The notes beneath the pieces were generated by a model. It had not been told where the DNA came from and did no database searches. It was given only the letters and a program-made list of their open reading frames with translations. Below, in pieces: positions 1 through 10,526 of a stretch of DNA of 64,000 nt; within the stretch, counting starts at the first letter, position 1; the number at the start of each line of letters is the position of its first letter. Origin of the DNA: Flammula alnicola (taxonomy: Eukaryota > Basidiomycota > Agaricomycetes > Agaricales > Strophariaceae); NCBI GenBank assembly GCA_015499995.1, contig JADNRV010000033.1, positions 186,001-250,000 of the forward strand, written 5' to 3'. Made by a program: the position numbers and the translations under genes.

Positions 1-1685
1 GCGTATTGCGATATCCCGAAGAGACTTGACGACTGCATCATCATGAGCTACTTGACCGTCATCTTCTTGGGTCTCCTCTGCCTCGATTGACGCTTGTTCA
101 GTGGCTGCGGAATCCTCCTCACCCTCATCTGATCCATCCCCAGGATCCACAACCAGCTCTACCTCTTCGTTGCGATGGTCTGATGCAATCGTGATAGATT
201 TCTTTACTTTCGGTTTCTTAAAGAAGAAAGAAATAAAGATCTAAATAGAAACAATTAGCTAATTGCTCAATGGATATTGTTGCAGTTACCTTTGCGACAA
301 GGTTGATTATATGAGCCAAGCATCGCAGGCGTGCATCCATACCCCAGAATGTGGGAATATAGTCCGACAGCAATTCTGCAAGCTTGTCGCAATTACTGGC
401 ATTGTCCATACATAGACCAAGTAGCTATATAAATGCAGACATTATTATCTATTTTGAAAGATTATATTTATTTTACTTACCTGTTGATCAAGACCAAACC
501 GTTTCAAACATTCGGATGTAACTGTGGCCAGATACCGCCCATCATGTTTTTTAGTCAAGCTATCAAAATAAAAGGAACTGAGAAATAGAGAATATATATC
601 ACAGATTTGCCACACACCGAATGAATTCCAGAATTGCACGATGAATTACTCCCTGATCAAACCAAACAACCACAAGGCCAAGATATGAAGAAACAAGCGG
701 AGAAGTCCACCCATCAAGAACAAGGTGAATTGTACTGTTTAGTTGCTACATTTAACGTATAAGCACTTTCTAAATCTTATAATGCAAATTAACATACCAA
801 AAAATAGTTCTTTACTGCAATGGAGGCCTGTTCATAGATGTAAAGGAGATCCCGTTGAACAGTCATTGGACTCGGAAGCTTGGTCCCAGGTCGTAGCATT
901 TCGACCTCAAGTTTATAGTCTTCATCAAGGACAGAATTGATCGGACGTGCGTTTTTAGCGCAACGAAGGGCAATAAGAGCACGATGAGCTGCCTCAGAGT
1001 AAGGAATAGCTGCTGGTGCTGGCTTTACACGTTCACGGCCTTGCTTTCTCAAGCAAGTATCAACATCCTTCTGCAAATTGCTTGTCCCATCGCCCGATTT
1101 CCCCCGGAGGCGAGTCCGGACAGACGTGTGATTCTGCGGATGTGTTTTGCAAGTGAATATCAAAGTCATAGAAAGAGGCTCTTGGGCCTCAGTAAAATTC
1201 CGTCGCAGTGTGACGTCATAGTGATCGTAGACTTCAGATCTCCACGACATTCGTGCAGCATCTTAAAGAATTTATTTATTTATCATTACTTGTTAATTTT
1301 GTTGAATATACTCACCAACAATCTCTTCGTCACTCATGTCCCAGACCTCGAGATCAGTGAGACGGTTGATTGTAGGAGCAGCTTGCCTCTGGCGACGCTT
1401 GATGGGTGATATAAGAACAGGAGGAGCAAAAACATCCCCAGCAGCAGCAGTGTCAGTATCTTCATCACTTGAGTCTGGAGATACTGGTGGAAATTGCTCC
1501 CCTGGCGTCTCAAAACCACGCAGACCTGCCCGCCCTCGTGGCCTTGGAGGGGGAGTTACAGGTGGATCCGGTGGTGCAGGAGCTGCAGGAGCTGCAGGAG
1601 CTGCAGGGGCAGCAGCAACAGCCTTGCTGCCCTTGCGGGGCTTGGGAGCAGCCTTGGGAGCCTTGGGCGCGGCCTTGGGAGGCAT
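1..1685 (-). CDS. hAT family transposase, C-terminus beyond window
   Basis: Cut-and-paste transposase on the minus strand. The first ATG, at 1685, opens a Pro/Ala/Lys-rich leader (MPPKAAPKAPK). After an intron near 1260-1312 comes a BED-like zinc-finger region with CKTH and a later TSNLQKDVDTC motif. The next exon (about 600-745) carries HLVLDGWTSP, the first catalytic Asp region of hAT transposases. Further exons hold DNASNCDKLAELL and LRCLAHIINLVAK, both hallmark hAT blocks. The final visible stretch is very acidic (Glu/Asp-rich), a usual inter-domain spacer. The hAT dimerisation domain is not in the window. No internal stop was needed to join the exons, so this copy may be recent. A longer open frame upstream of 1685 depends on a non-ATG start and was not used. 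Confidence 0.85.
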
Positions 1686-1918
1686 AACAAGAAGGCGGGG
1701 AGGGAAGAAACCGTTGGGATGCTCGCAGCGGTTAGTTAACGCGGCGAAAACCACGCTATCCTTGCTTGACGTCGGAGATTGAAAATATATCTATATATGG
1801 CTATTTATATCCGTGGTATCCACGGTTCGCTATAAATAGTCACGGGTACCGAAAATAGTATCCGGATATAAACGGTCACGGGTAGCAACCGGATCTCGTC
1901 GGTCCGTGTTAGTCCCTA
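1..1918 (-). mobile_element. hAT DNA transposon, right end, truncated by window edge
   Basis: The element covers the hAT transposase gene plus about 230 bp of AT-rich, CGGGTA-containing subterminal DNA. I place its end at 1918 because the reverse complement there reads TAGGGACTAACACGG, resembling the TAGGGAAATGC and TAGTGATGG ends of the hAT-type MITEs elsewhere in this window. Immediately outside, the open WD40/NLR reading frame resumes. The left end and the second copy of the 8-bp target duplication (expected GGGCTGAT) lie outside the window. The exact end is inferred. Confidence 0.6.
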
Positions 1919-3916
1919 GGGCTGATAGATGTAAAGGGGAGTGCGGTGGAGCATTGGCCAAGTGCAGCTATTGGAATATGGAAAACAGATTCAGAGGTCA
2001 TGTCGGTTGCATTCTCTCCCGACGGCACCCGCATCGTCTCTGGTTCCAGGGATCAAACCATCCAAGTATGGGATGCACGCACTGGCGACACCGTCGCTGG
2101 ACCATTCAAAGGGCACACACGTGGAGTCGAGTCAGTTGCATTCTCTCCTGACAGCACGCGCATCGTCTCTGGCTCCGATGATGAAACCATCCGAGTATGG
2201 GATGCACGCACTGGCAACACCGTCGCAGGACCATTCAAAGGGCACACTCGTGGAGTCGAGTCAGTTGCATTCTCTCCCGATGGCACCCGTATCGTCTCTG
2301 GCTCCAAAGATCAAACCATCCGAGTATGGGATGCACGCACTGGCGACATTGTCGCTGGACCGTTCGAAGGGCACACAAATTCGGTCAGGTCAGTTGCATT
2401 CTCTTCCGACGGCATGCGCATCGTCTCTGGCTCCGATGATAAAACCATCCGAGTATGGGATGCATGCACTGGTGACACCGTCGCTGGACCATTCAAAGGG
2501 CACACAGCTTGGGTCAATTCAGTTGCATTCTCTTCTGACGGCACGCGCATCGTCTCTGGCTCCTCAGATGAAACCATCCGAATGTGGGATGCACGCACTG
2601 GCAACACTGTTGCTGGACCATTCAAAGGGCACACACAAAGGGTCAATTCAGTTGCATTCTCTCCCCACGGCACACGCATCGTCTCTGGCTCATCAGATCA
2701 AACCATCCAAGTATGGGATGCGCGCACTGGTGACACTGTTGCTGGACCATCCAAAGGACACACAGATTCAGTCTGGTCAGTTGCATTCTCTCCTGATGGC
2801 ACGCGCATTGTCTCTGGCTCCTCAGATGAAACCATCCGAGTATGGGATGCACGCACAGGCAACACCGTCGCTGGACCATTCAAAGGGCACACTAGTTGGG
2901 TCAGGTCAGCTGTGTTCTCTCCCAATGGCACCCGCATCGTCTCTGGCTCCGAGGACCGAACCATCCGCATATGGGATGCACACACTGGCAACACCGTTGC
3001 TGGACCATTCAAAGGGCACACACATTGGGTCAGGTCAGTTGCATTCTCTCCCGATGGCACATGCATCGTCTCTGGCTCCTCAGATGAAACTATCCGAATG
3101 TGGGATGCGCGCACTGGCAACATCGTTGCTGGACCATTCAAAGGGAACACACAAAGGGTCAATTCAGTTGCATTCTCTCCTGACGGCACGCTCATCATCT
3201 CTGGCTCTGATGATGAAACCATCCGAGTATGGGATGCACGCACTGGCGACACTGTCACTGGACCATTCAAAGGGCACACAGGTTCAGTCACATCAGTTGC
3301 ATTCTCTCCTGATGGCACACACATCATCTCTGGCTCCTCAGATCAAACCATCCGAATGTGGGATGCACGCACTGGTGACACCGTCGCTGGACCATTCAAA
3401 GGACACACAAATTCGGTCATGTCAGTTGCATTCTCTCCCGACGGCACGCGCATTGTCTCTGGCTCCAAAGATCAAACCGTCCGAGTATGGGATGCACGCA
3501 CTGGCGACACTGTAGCTGGATCATTCAAAGGGCACACACGTTCTGTCAATTCAGTTGCATTCTCTCCCGACGGCACACGCATCGTGGCTGGCTGCCAGGA
3601 TCGAACCATCCGAGTATGGGATGCACGCACTGGCGACACCGTCGCTGGACCATTCACTGACATCTCAGTCAACGCTTCTCTATTATCTCATTATGTACAC
3701 AGTGATATTCTGTCCGTGGAAAATTTCACATTCGAGCAAGATGGATGGATAACTACTAACAATGTCCTCTTTTTTTGGATATCACCCCACTTTCGTACCC
3801 AGCTGCCCCAGCCCCGTAACACACTTGTTATCGGTCCCGAAGGCACCACTCTCATTGATTATTGCCGCCACCTTTCCATTGGCAAGGCATGGTTTGAGTG
3901 TTATTCTCCTAAATAA
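1919..3916 (+). pseudogene. NLR-type WD40 repeat C-terminal fragment, cut by hAT element
   Basis: The open frame encodes one degenerate plus twelve complete 43-residue WD40 units (129 bp each, about 2105-3652). Each unit has GH, SVAFSPDG, SGS-D and a WDA core. It ends with about 85 residues including DGWITT and LVIGPEG, the usual tail of basidiomycete NACHT-WD40 NLR proteins. Such proteins are STAND receptors in which the WD40 propeller senses a ligand and a NACHT module signals. Here the NACHT and effector parts are absent: the hAT end lies at 1918 and the coding frame (LIDVKGSAVEHW) starts directly after it. No convincing start codon precedes the repeats; the first in-frame ATG is inside the first blade. 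Units are almost identical at DNA level except at a few fixed positions. I infer a gene disrupted by the transposon. Confidence 0.8.
2105..3652 (+). repeat. Twelve tandem 129-bp WD40 units
   Basis: Direct tandem array with a constant 129-bp period and high inter-unit identity. Variation concentrates at unit residues 6, 7, 9, 25, 27 and 31 (for example RG, NS, AW, QR, DS, SW and HW at 6-7). The rest is nearly invariant, which suggests unit exchange or gene conversion. Confidence 0.9.
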
Positions 3917-4527
3917 ATACTCTGATGTATTTTTTTGCTACAGTTTCCATTATTTATCGCAGTACCTATGATGTTTTACGAAGGCGCTTTTCGGCCGCTT
4001 TTCACTTCATTTTGGTGCAGCTTTTCATTCCGCTTTTCTCAAAAAATTGGATCGAAAGCGGCTCGAAATCAAGCCCAATTAATGTTAAATGGTTCCATTA
4101 CCAACTTCGTGTCCTCCCCGAGACCCACTCCTGGAGAAAATTAACTGATTCCCCATTTTTAGGAGTGATAGTCCCCACGACCGGATGCCTGTGGCAGAGC
4201 AGATTGCGATAGCTAGCTATCTTTCGGTTTGGAAATTTCGGCTATAGCTCGTGTTGCCTCCAAGACTCAGTGTTTCTGTCGGTTGTGGGTCCTCGTCGCT
4301 GGGCGAACTTACGGCGAGCATGATGGGTTACGCGAGGTACTGGAAGTAGTCGAGGCCGCTGTCCTGGTGTTTCCGTGTTAGCATGTGAAGGCACAGCGAG
4401 AGTGAGTGAGGGAGTGGCGGACACATTGATGGTTGGTTGGAAGAAGCTAAACACACTGGTAATAGTAAGTTTTGATATTACTACTATTCGAGTTTGAAGA
4501 ATTGGGGCACCTGTCGTCGCTTTCCAC
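3917..4527. other. Intergenic, no gene recognised
   Basis: AT-rich start, then mixed sequence between the WD40 stop codon and the 2.09-kb repeat. Short frames on both strands show no recognisable motif. Confidence 0.5.
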
Positions 4528-6612
4528 CTTCTACTCCCTCTCCGTCATCCGTGCGCATCGAAGTCCGGCCATCGAGAGTTTGTGGGGTGGCGAGTCTGAG
4601 GGTTGCGGGCTTGTGAATTCGGCTCATACGCTTTGATTATGACGGGCGTGAGACGTGGGCAGGTCTCTGCTCCACCAGACACCGTGCGGCAGGCTTTTCA
4701 CCAGGCTGTGGAGAAGTTAGACGCTGCATATTCATATTCATCCAAGGCGAGCCTGGGCAGTGCTTTCACAGTGTGAGATGGTGTTTGAAGTCGACGTCGA
4801 CGCATTCGTGTTCTGCTGGCGAAAGCTAGGTAGGGTTTCCATTGCTTTCAGATGCGATAGCGGGGCCTTGCAAGCTTTGAAAGTGCTTTTCTTCTTTGAT
4901 CTGGGGTGGGAATGGGACTTACTAGCGACGAGGCGTGCACGTGAGCACGAAAAGAAACGACGAATGAACAAGGATACCCGACCTTCCTTTCGATTTGGAG
5001 CAGACGATGGTGATGTCAATCGGCCCGAGCTCGAGGTTGGGATTTGTTTGTTTCGAAAACTCTTATTTGTTGAAATGGCTAACTTTTCTCTTTCTGCACG
5101 CTGTGGGTATGACTCGCAACAAGTCGTCACCCACCTTGCCAGGTCTCTACTTCGCCTACTCGTTATCCCTCCTCTCTGTGGCTCTTTCTCAACGGTTTGC
5201 CCGGGTTTTGTCTTCACGAATGCGCTCGTCTTGTAAGTTCGTTGTTTCTCTTCTCAACCCCCTGAACTCAAGTATTAATTTCAGCTTTCCACAGTCTAGA
5301 TGTTCATATCGGATGCTGCCTGCTTGCAGTAGCCCACGCCCATTGGTGCCCACCTGCTGGGCCGCTTCTTTTCGCCTCGCACTGCGATAAAGGAGATGCA
5401 TCATTGAATGAGTGGGTGACGGCTATTCAGGAGGTATGTACATGTCATGTTTTCGATTCCGTATACCCTATTTACGCCTCTATCTAGACTATTTACTCCC
5501 TTGTTTCCACCCCTCCGTCGACACCTTGCCGTCCTCACCGCCGGCCTCTCTAGACAGATGGTGATAACCGAGGAAGGTCGAGTCACTTTCGTACATCTGC
5601 TGGATCGACGGCGCTGTTGCCATCGACTTTCAAGCCTGATATGTGGGAGCAGGAGCGAGATAAGGGGGATGTGCCATCTGAAGGAGATGCCGAGTAGGAC
5701 GACGGAGAGGATGAGGCGCCAGCCCGATGGTTGCTCGTAATCACTCACCAAACTACATCTTAACACTTCCACTGAAGACAGACTTACGCAACCGATACCC
5801 CGTATTCACCCTTCCCAAAGTTCGCTTTCGTGCACGACCCATGCCCAGGTTTCACGTAGACGCCTGAGGGTTAGCTCCCGCTATCGATTATCGAGCATGA
5901 TGCTGAGCAGGAATAGGAGAAGGCTGCGTCCGTGGCTGGAGAATGTGAGGAGGGTGATCCGGCAGATACACAGTTCCCTGTCATCGCCAACAACATAGCT
6001 GCCGCTCATTATGACCCTCATGACACGAGTTCGCTGGCGAGCGTCACTTATCGCATGATGACGACGACGACTATGACCAGAAAGGGCTCGAGTGTCTGCC
6101 CTCAGTCGTCTGCTTCCTCCATTCACTAGGAGATCCGTTGCCACCTCGGAGTCATCCTCACCTTTCATCCGCGCCGGCGCCGGCGTTTGGCATCGAACCG
6201 GAATTCGCCTCAACTCAGTGCAGCACTCGCCACCCTGCACTCGCCTCTCATAACTTCACTTTCAAGGCATGCTCGACCTACGTCTAATGTCTCTACCACA
6301 CTCAGCGCCCTGACCGGCCCTCCTTTCACCCACGACTCCGGATCCTATGCGAAGGCGAAACGGCAACCACATTCGCGTCCACCACTTCTCTTCCTTTCTA
6401 TAGTCTCTCAAGCCGAAAACCAACCTACACCCCGCCCACACTCCTCCGCGTCCTCCTTCCGTGGGCACCATGACGATCATTTTTCCAACCAATCTCATCA
6501 CCATCACCAATCCCATCGCTCAAACCAACCCCCTTAACCAAACGCAAACGCACACGCAGGCATAACCCCTCATCAAAACAACTGTAGCTCAACAACAGTT
6601 TCTTCTCCTTCA
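4528..6612 (+). repeat. 2.09-kb direct repeat, copy A
   Basis: This segment reappears at 14749-16834 in the same orientation (offset 10,221-10,222 bp) with few single-base differences and a 1-nt indel (GAAATGGCT here, GAAAATGTCT there). Similarity starts abruptly at CTTCTACTCC and stops after TTTCTTCTCC. It contains short exon-like pieces (for example a GTAAGT..TTCAG intron near 5233-5283) and a Ser/Pro/His-rich frame at 6187-6537, but no recognisable domain. It looks like the 5' part of the degenerate gene that continues after copy B. Confidence 0.9.
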
Positions 6613-6921
6613 CGCAAGCACATTGGACGAAAATGCGCACTGTGTGAATTCTCTCTGAATTTTGACAATTCTCAGACAATCCCACGGGAATGCAAAGAAA
6701 AAGCAGGGATTTCTGCTTTTTCCTGTTTTTCCTCAAATGCAAAGGTAATCCGCAACAATCCAGCCAAGAATCTACGGAGAATTTACATGAATCATAATCC
6801 TGTACATTTTTGCTTCAGGATATAAATACATTCCGTTAGAAAACAAATTTTATTATATGAATTACGGTGTAGTACAAGCCTCGCAAGAGGTATATGTGTG
6901 GTTGGTGCATAGCGCCGTAAC

Positions 6922-7929
6922 TAGTGAATGACTCGGGTAACCCCCAGGTAAAATTTTCGGACCCGTACCCGTACCCGTCAAAACCCGTACCCGTACCTCA
7001 CGGGTACGGGTTTACACGGGTGAGGGTGAGGGGTATGTGAATACCCGAGGTCAAAAAAACCTGTGGTCGGGATAGGGACTGACAGATGGGATGTTGGCAA
7101 AACGGACCTCGCCGATGCACCCAGGACGTCGATTGACGTGAGGGCGACCATCTGCGAGGGTCTATGCTCTGCCCCGAATGAGGATAATGCTCGGGTAACC
7201 TCTGCTGTGAAGACAAGAGGGTGACGTGGCGTTTGTTTGCAGCTGCAAACCATGTCAGGCGATCGCCACTGCTCCGACTGTTGGGCACGGCCCTCACAGG
7301 TCAAGCATCACCGTAGCAGCGTCGACATCGTCAACGTCGTGGTGCTCAGAAGGGAGAGTGGCATGTTGGTGTGTGATCGCCGGGGACCCAGGAAGCGGCG
7401 GGATTGTCAGACCCTCGGAAATAGCTGACAACGAGGGTGTTGGCAGTGTGCGTACTATCGAGAAGCTGTGTCGGTGAGTCGTGACATGATGGAGCAAAGA
7501 AAACATGCCGCACAGGAGGGCTATGAGAACTTTTCTGCACGGAAAATAAGGGGGTAGTGAGTAGTTGTCCCGTGTATGCAGACTGTCACGTACTTGCAAC
7601 CTCTTTCGCGTTGTGCCCTGCTAAACTGCCACCATACTACGTGTCGTGGTTCGGAAATTGTTGTTGTTGTTGTTGTCGGCTGGGGCAGAGGTTGGGTTCG
7701 AGGAGGTAAGTGGTGGTGGTGGGAGGAAAGGAAGTGGGAAAGCTCGTTTCACCCCCGATCTGCCACCAATATTCGTTTCAAACTCCGATGCCGCAGTGCC
7801 GAGTGGTACCCTCATACCCCCCTCATGGGTACGGGTTCAGTGGGGGTACAGATTCTCGTACCCGTACCCGTACCCCCGCTTACCCGTGGCTCATACCCGC
7901 GCGGGTTTCCATACCCGTGTCGATCACTA
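6922..7929. mobile_element. hAT-type non-autonomous element (1008 bp)
   Basis: The ends read TAGTGAATGACTCGGGTAAC at the left and GTGTCGATCACTA at the right. A perfect 8-bp target duplication GCCGTAAC flanks it (6914-6921 and 7930-7937). The interior has CCCGTA-rich arms and a (TTG)n run near 7659-7675, with no transposase. It sits inside the CACTA element, so it is younger than that insertion. Confidence 0.9.
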
Positions 7930-8077
7930 GCCGTAACGAAAATGTCATATTATCAATAAAATCCAAAATAGGCCAGCACGTGAGCGACAGCTGTCGCGTC
8001 CCGGTCATTTCTTCTCGTCTCTCCTCATCCATCACCCTAATAGAAAACAAGAAACCGTCAGCGTTCACCATAGAATA

Positions 8078-10213
8078 ATGGCAGAACAACCTACAAATAT
8101 CCACCCAGAAGGACATTACCCCGTGTCCTCAACACTCTTCCAAGGAAACGCGCATATATCCAACACTTCCAACCCCTACACGAGCCTCCGCGCCCCACAG
8201 AATCCATACGCCGCTTACGTTACGCCACATTTTCCTACCACACCTAGTACCTATTATCATCAGAGCATACCCACACAATGGCAAGGAAACACACCTCAGC
8301 AACCCGAAACAGCTCGGAGGCCATTCCCCGTTCTCTCGCATCCACCACCGCTTCCCCAAATGCCAAATCTCTTACGGCCAACTTCCAAAATACAGGCTGA
8401 CCTCGTTTGTCGCGAGTTTGTAATGGTCGAAAACCAGGTCGCAGTCCTACAACACCAAGTGCAGATATTGATAAGTCAGAATGTGTGGCAGCAAGAGGAG
8501 ATCACGCGCATACAAACGGAGACAGCGCAATGCATACATGAGCTTGAAACGCGATTTAATGAACGCGTTACATTGCTGGCCGCCAATTGACCTACTCGTG
8601 ACGAGGCGAGCGAGGGTGACGATGATGAAGATTCCAGTCTCGAGGGTTCACGAGACGAGGCTGAGGAAAGTAGAGCTGCTGGAAAAGGGAAGTCATATGC
8701 AAACCATTCAATCATCAATGTACGTACTCTGGCAAGATTGAGGAATGATGTCACTAATCAGGTATCATTTAGATGCTCGTCAAGGAGACCTTCCATTTGT
8801 TCTTGGGAATATCGGTGTCCTCCAAAAAGGAACATCTTCCTGTTTTCGTCGCAGGACTCCCAGAAGAGCTACCCTTTATTAGTGATGGGCGCGGGTAACC
8901 CGCGGGCGAATTTTTGTTGACCCGCACCCGTACCCGCCAAAACCCGCACCCGTGGCCACGGGTACGGGATCCCGTGCTTGCAGGTGCGGGTTTGCAGGTG
9001 ACCCGTGGGTACAGAAACCCATGCGGGTTTGATGGGGGTGTCGTGAGAACTTATGCCAGCAGAACAATGTTGAATTAGAATTAGATTAAATTTTGGCAAA
9101 CTATATTACATAACTAATTATTCAACCTGTTTGACACATATTTCGGAGTTTTCCGTGTGCCGGCCAAAAACCCGTGACCCAGGCGCACGGGTGCGGGTTG
9201 GCTGAGGGTCACTCAAAGCCCACCCGCACCCGCACCCGCCATACCCATACCCGCAAACCCGCACGGGTATCGGAACCCGTGCCCATCACTACCCTTTATC
9301 CACGGCTCTAAAGATGTGCGTCAGCTACGATTCAATTGGGAAAAGGGGTCAAAGGGACCAGAAAATGCGCTCAAACTCAAGGTCTTGTCCTCGCACGCAA
9401 TGACCCACGGCCGCGTCATGGTAACCGGCGTTGCACCATATCTTGAACATGTCACAGCACTCGAGCTTGATAGAAAGATGAGCGCAAAGTACGACAGCCT
9501 GAGAAGGACGTGGCAGGGAAAGAATGGGCGGAGGAATACTGGTGGGATCAAAAGGGACAATCACGCTCATGGAGTAAGCCTACAGATCAAAGATATGAAA
9601 TGGACACTTACCTTGACAGCAGAAGCTTGAAGTTCGCAAACGAAAGCGCAAGGTTTTGCCAGCTGAATCAGAATGGAAACATGCAAAATACGACGCCGCA
9701 TTTGAATACCAGCAAATGTCAGATGATGAGAACACGTACGACGAACAGGGCAAATTGTTGGCGGACGTATACACTTCCCATGCTCCTGGGAGTCGCTCGG
9801 AGATTGTTAGCCAAATGTTCAGGGAGATAGACCTGTACAAGGACCCTCGACCATCTGGTCAGTATATCAAACGTGTCCAAGGAGAAGTAAAAGAAGACCA
9901 AGGACCCCCGGCTACAAAAGCCCTGAAAGGTCGGGCACGGCGTTGGATGGTGGATCCCGTATGGCTGACGAACCATCCCAGTTTCGACAATGAAAGGACC
10001 GTGGCAGAAAATGGGAAGTTGTGGGGCGATGAAACAAATCCAGAAGAGCTTGAAGAAAGGTCAGCGCAGATGATAGCAGAGAAAAAGAGACGAGCAAGTG
10101 GGGCATCAGCTGGCGGAGAGAAGAAGAAGAAGGCAAAGAAAGGAAAAGGAAAAAATCGGAAGCAAACTGAGCGAGCTGATGGTAACAATGACGACAGCGA
10201 CATCTACAACTAG
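8078..10213 (+). pseudogene. CACTA-borne hypothetical gene split by a MITE
   Basis: Starts at ATG 8078 (MAEQPTNIHPEG). The frame is Pro/Tyr/Gln-rich, then coiled-coil (EITRIQTETAQCIHELETRF). It meets TGA at 8588-8590 and continues in the same frame with an acidic stretch (EASEGDDDED); a 39-nt weak-donor intron could remove that stop. At 8880 a hAT-type MITE interrupts the reading. Joining across one target-duplication copy restores ELPFIHGSKDVRQ in frame. Later exons carry YDSLRRTWQGKNG, then RKVLPAESEWKHAKYDAAFE, RGRARRWMVDPVWL-like text and a Lys-rich C-terminus ending at 10213. I do not recognise the family. Its place beside Tnp2 suggests the second CACTA gene (TnpA-like role), which is inference. 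Confidence 0.6.
8880..9291. mobile_element. hAT-type MITE (412 bp) inside a gene
   Basis: Terminal inverted repeats TAGTGATGGGC and GCCCATCACTA, flanked by a perfect 8-bp duplication CCCTTTAT (8872-8879 and 9292-9299). GC-rich CCCGC arms surround an AT-rich centre. No coding capacity. Confidence 0.95.
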
Positions 10214-10526
10214 ACATTTTCATCATCTTCCTCCAACGCCTCGTCAGGTTCTGCGCCACCCTTATCCCGCAATCATGATCAATTTGTAAAATCAGCACAA
10301 GGTAGAACGAGTACACACATGATCAAATGAAATCGATATCCATAATTCACTTCCGGAGTTAAGAGTTACAGGAATCATGGCCAAGGGACAATCAATGTCA
10401 GAGATTGGAATGATTTCAAACGCATGATATTGCTCCGCGTAGGATGTATGAATGCCTAGAATTGAAGCGCTGGCATCGGTCAAATATCAGAGTATAATTA
10501 GAGACAAGGACGCAAACCGCAACTCA

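Noticed and set aside
1945..3515. Long alternative-frame and antisense open frames across the WD40 repeats
   Set aside because: They are shadows created by the 129-bp periodicity, and the frame 1 product has no WD40 features.
6950..7930. Telomere-like or satellite (ACCCGT)n arrays
   Set aside because: The repeats are confined to the arms of hAT-type MITEs with 8-bp target duplications and vary between elements.
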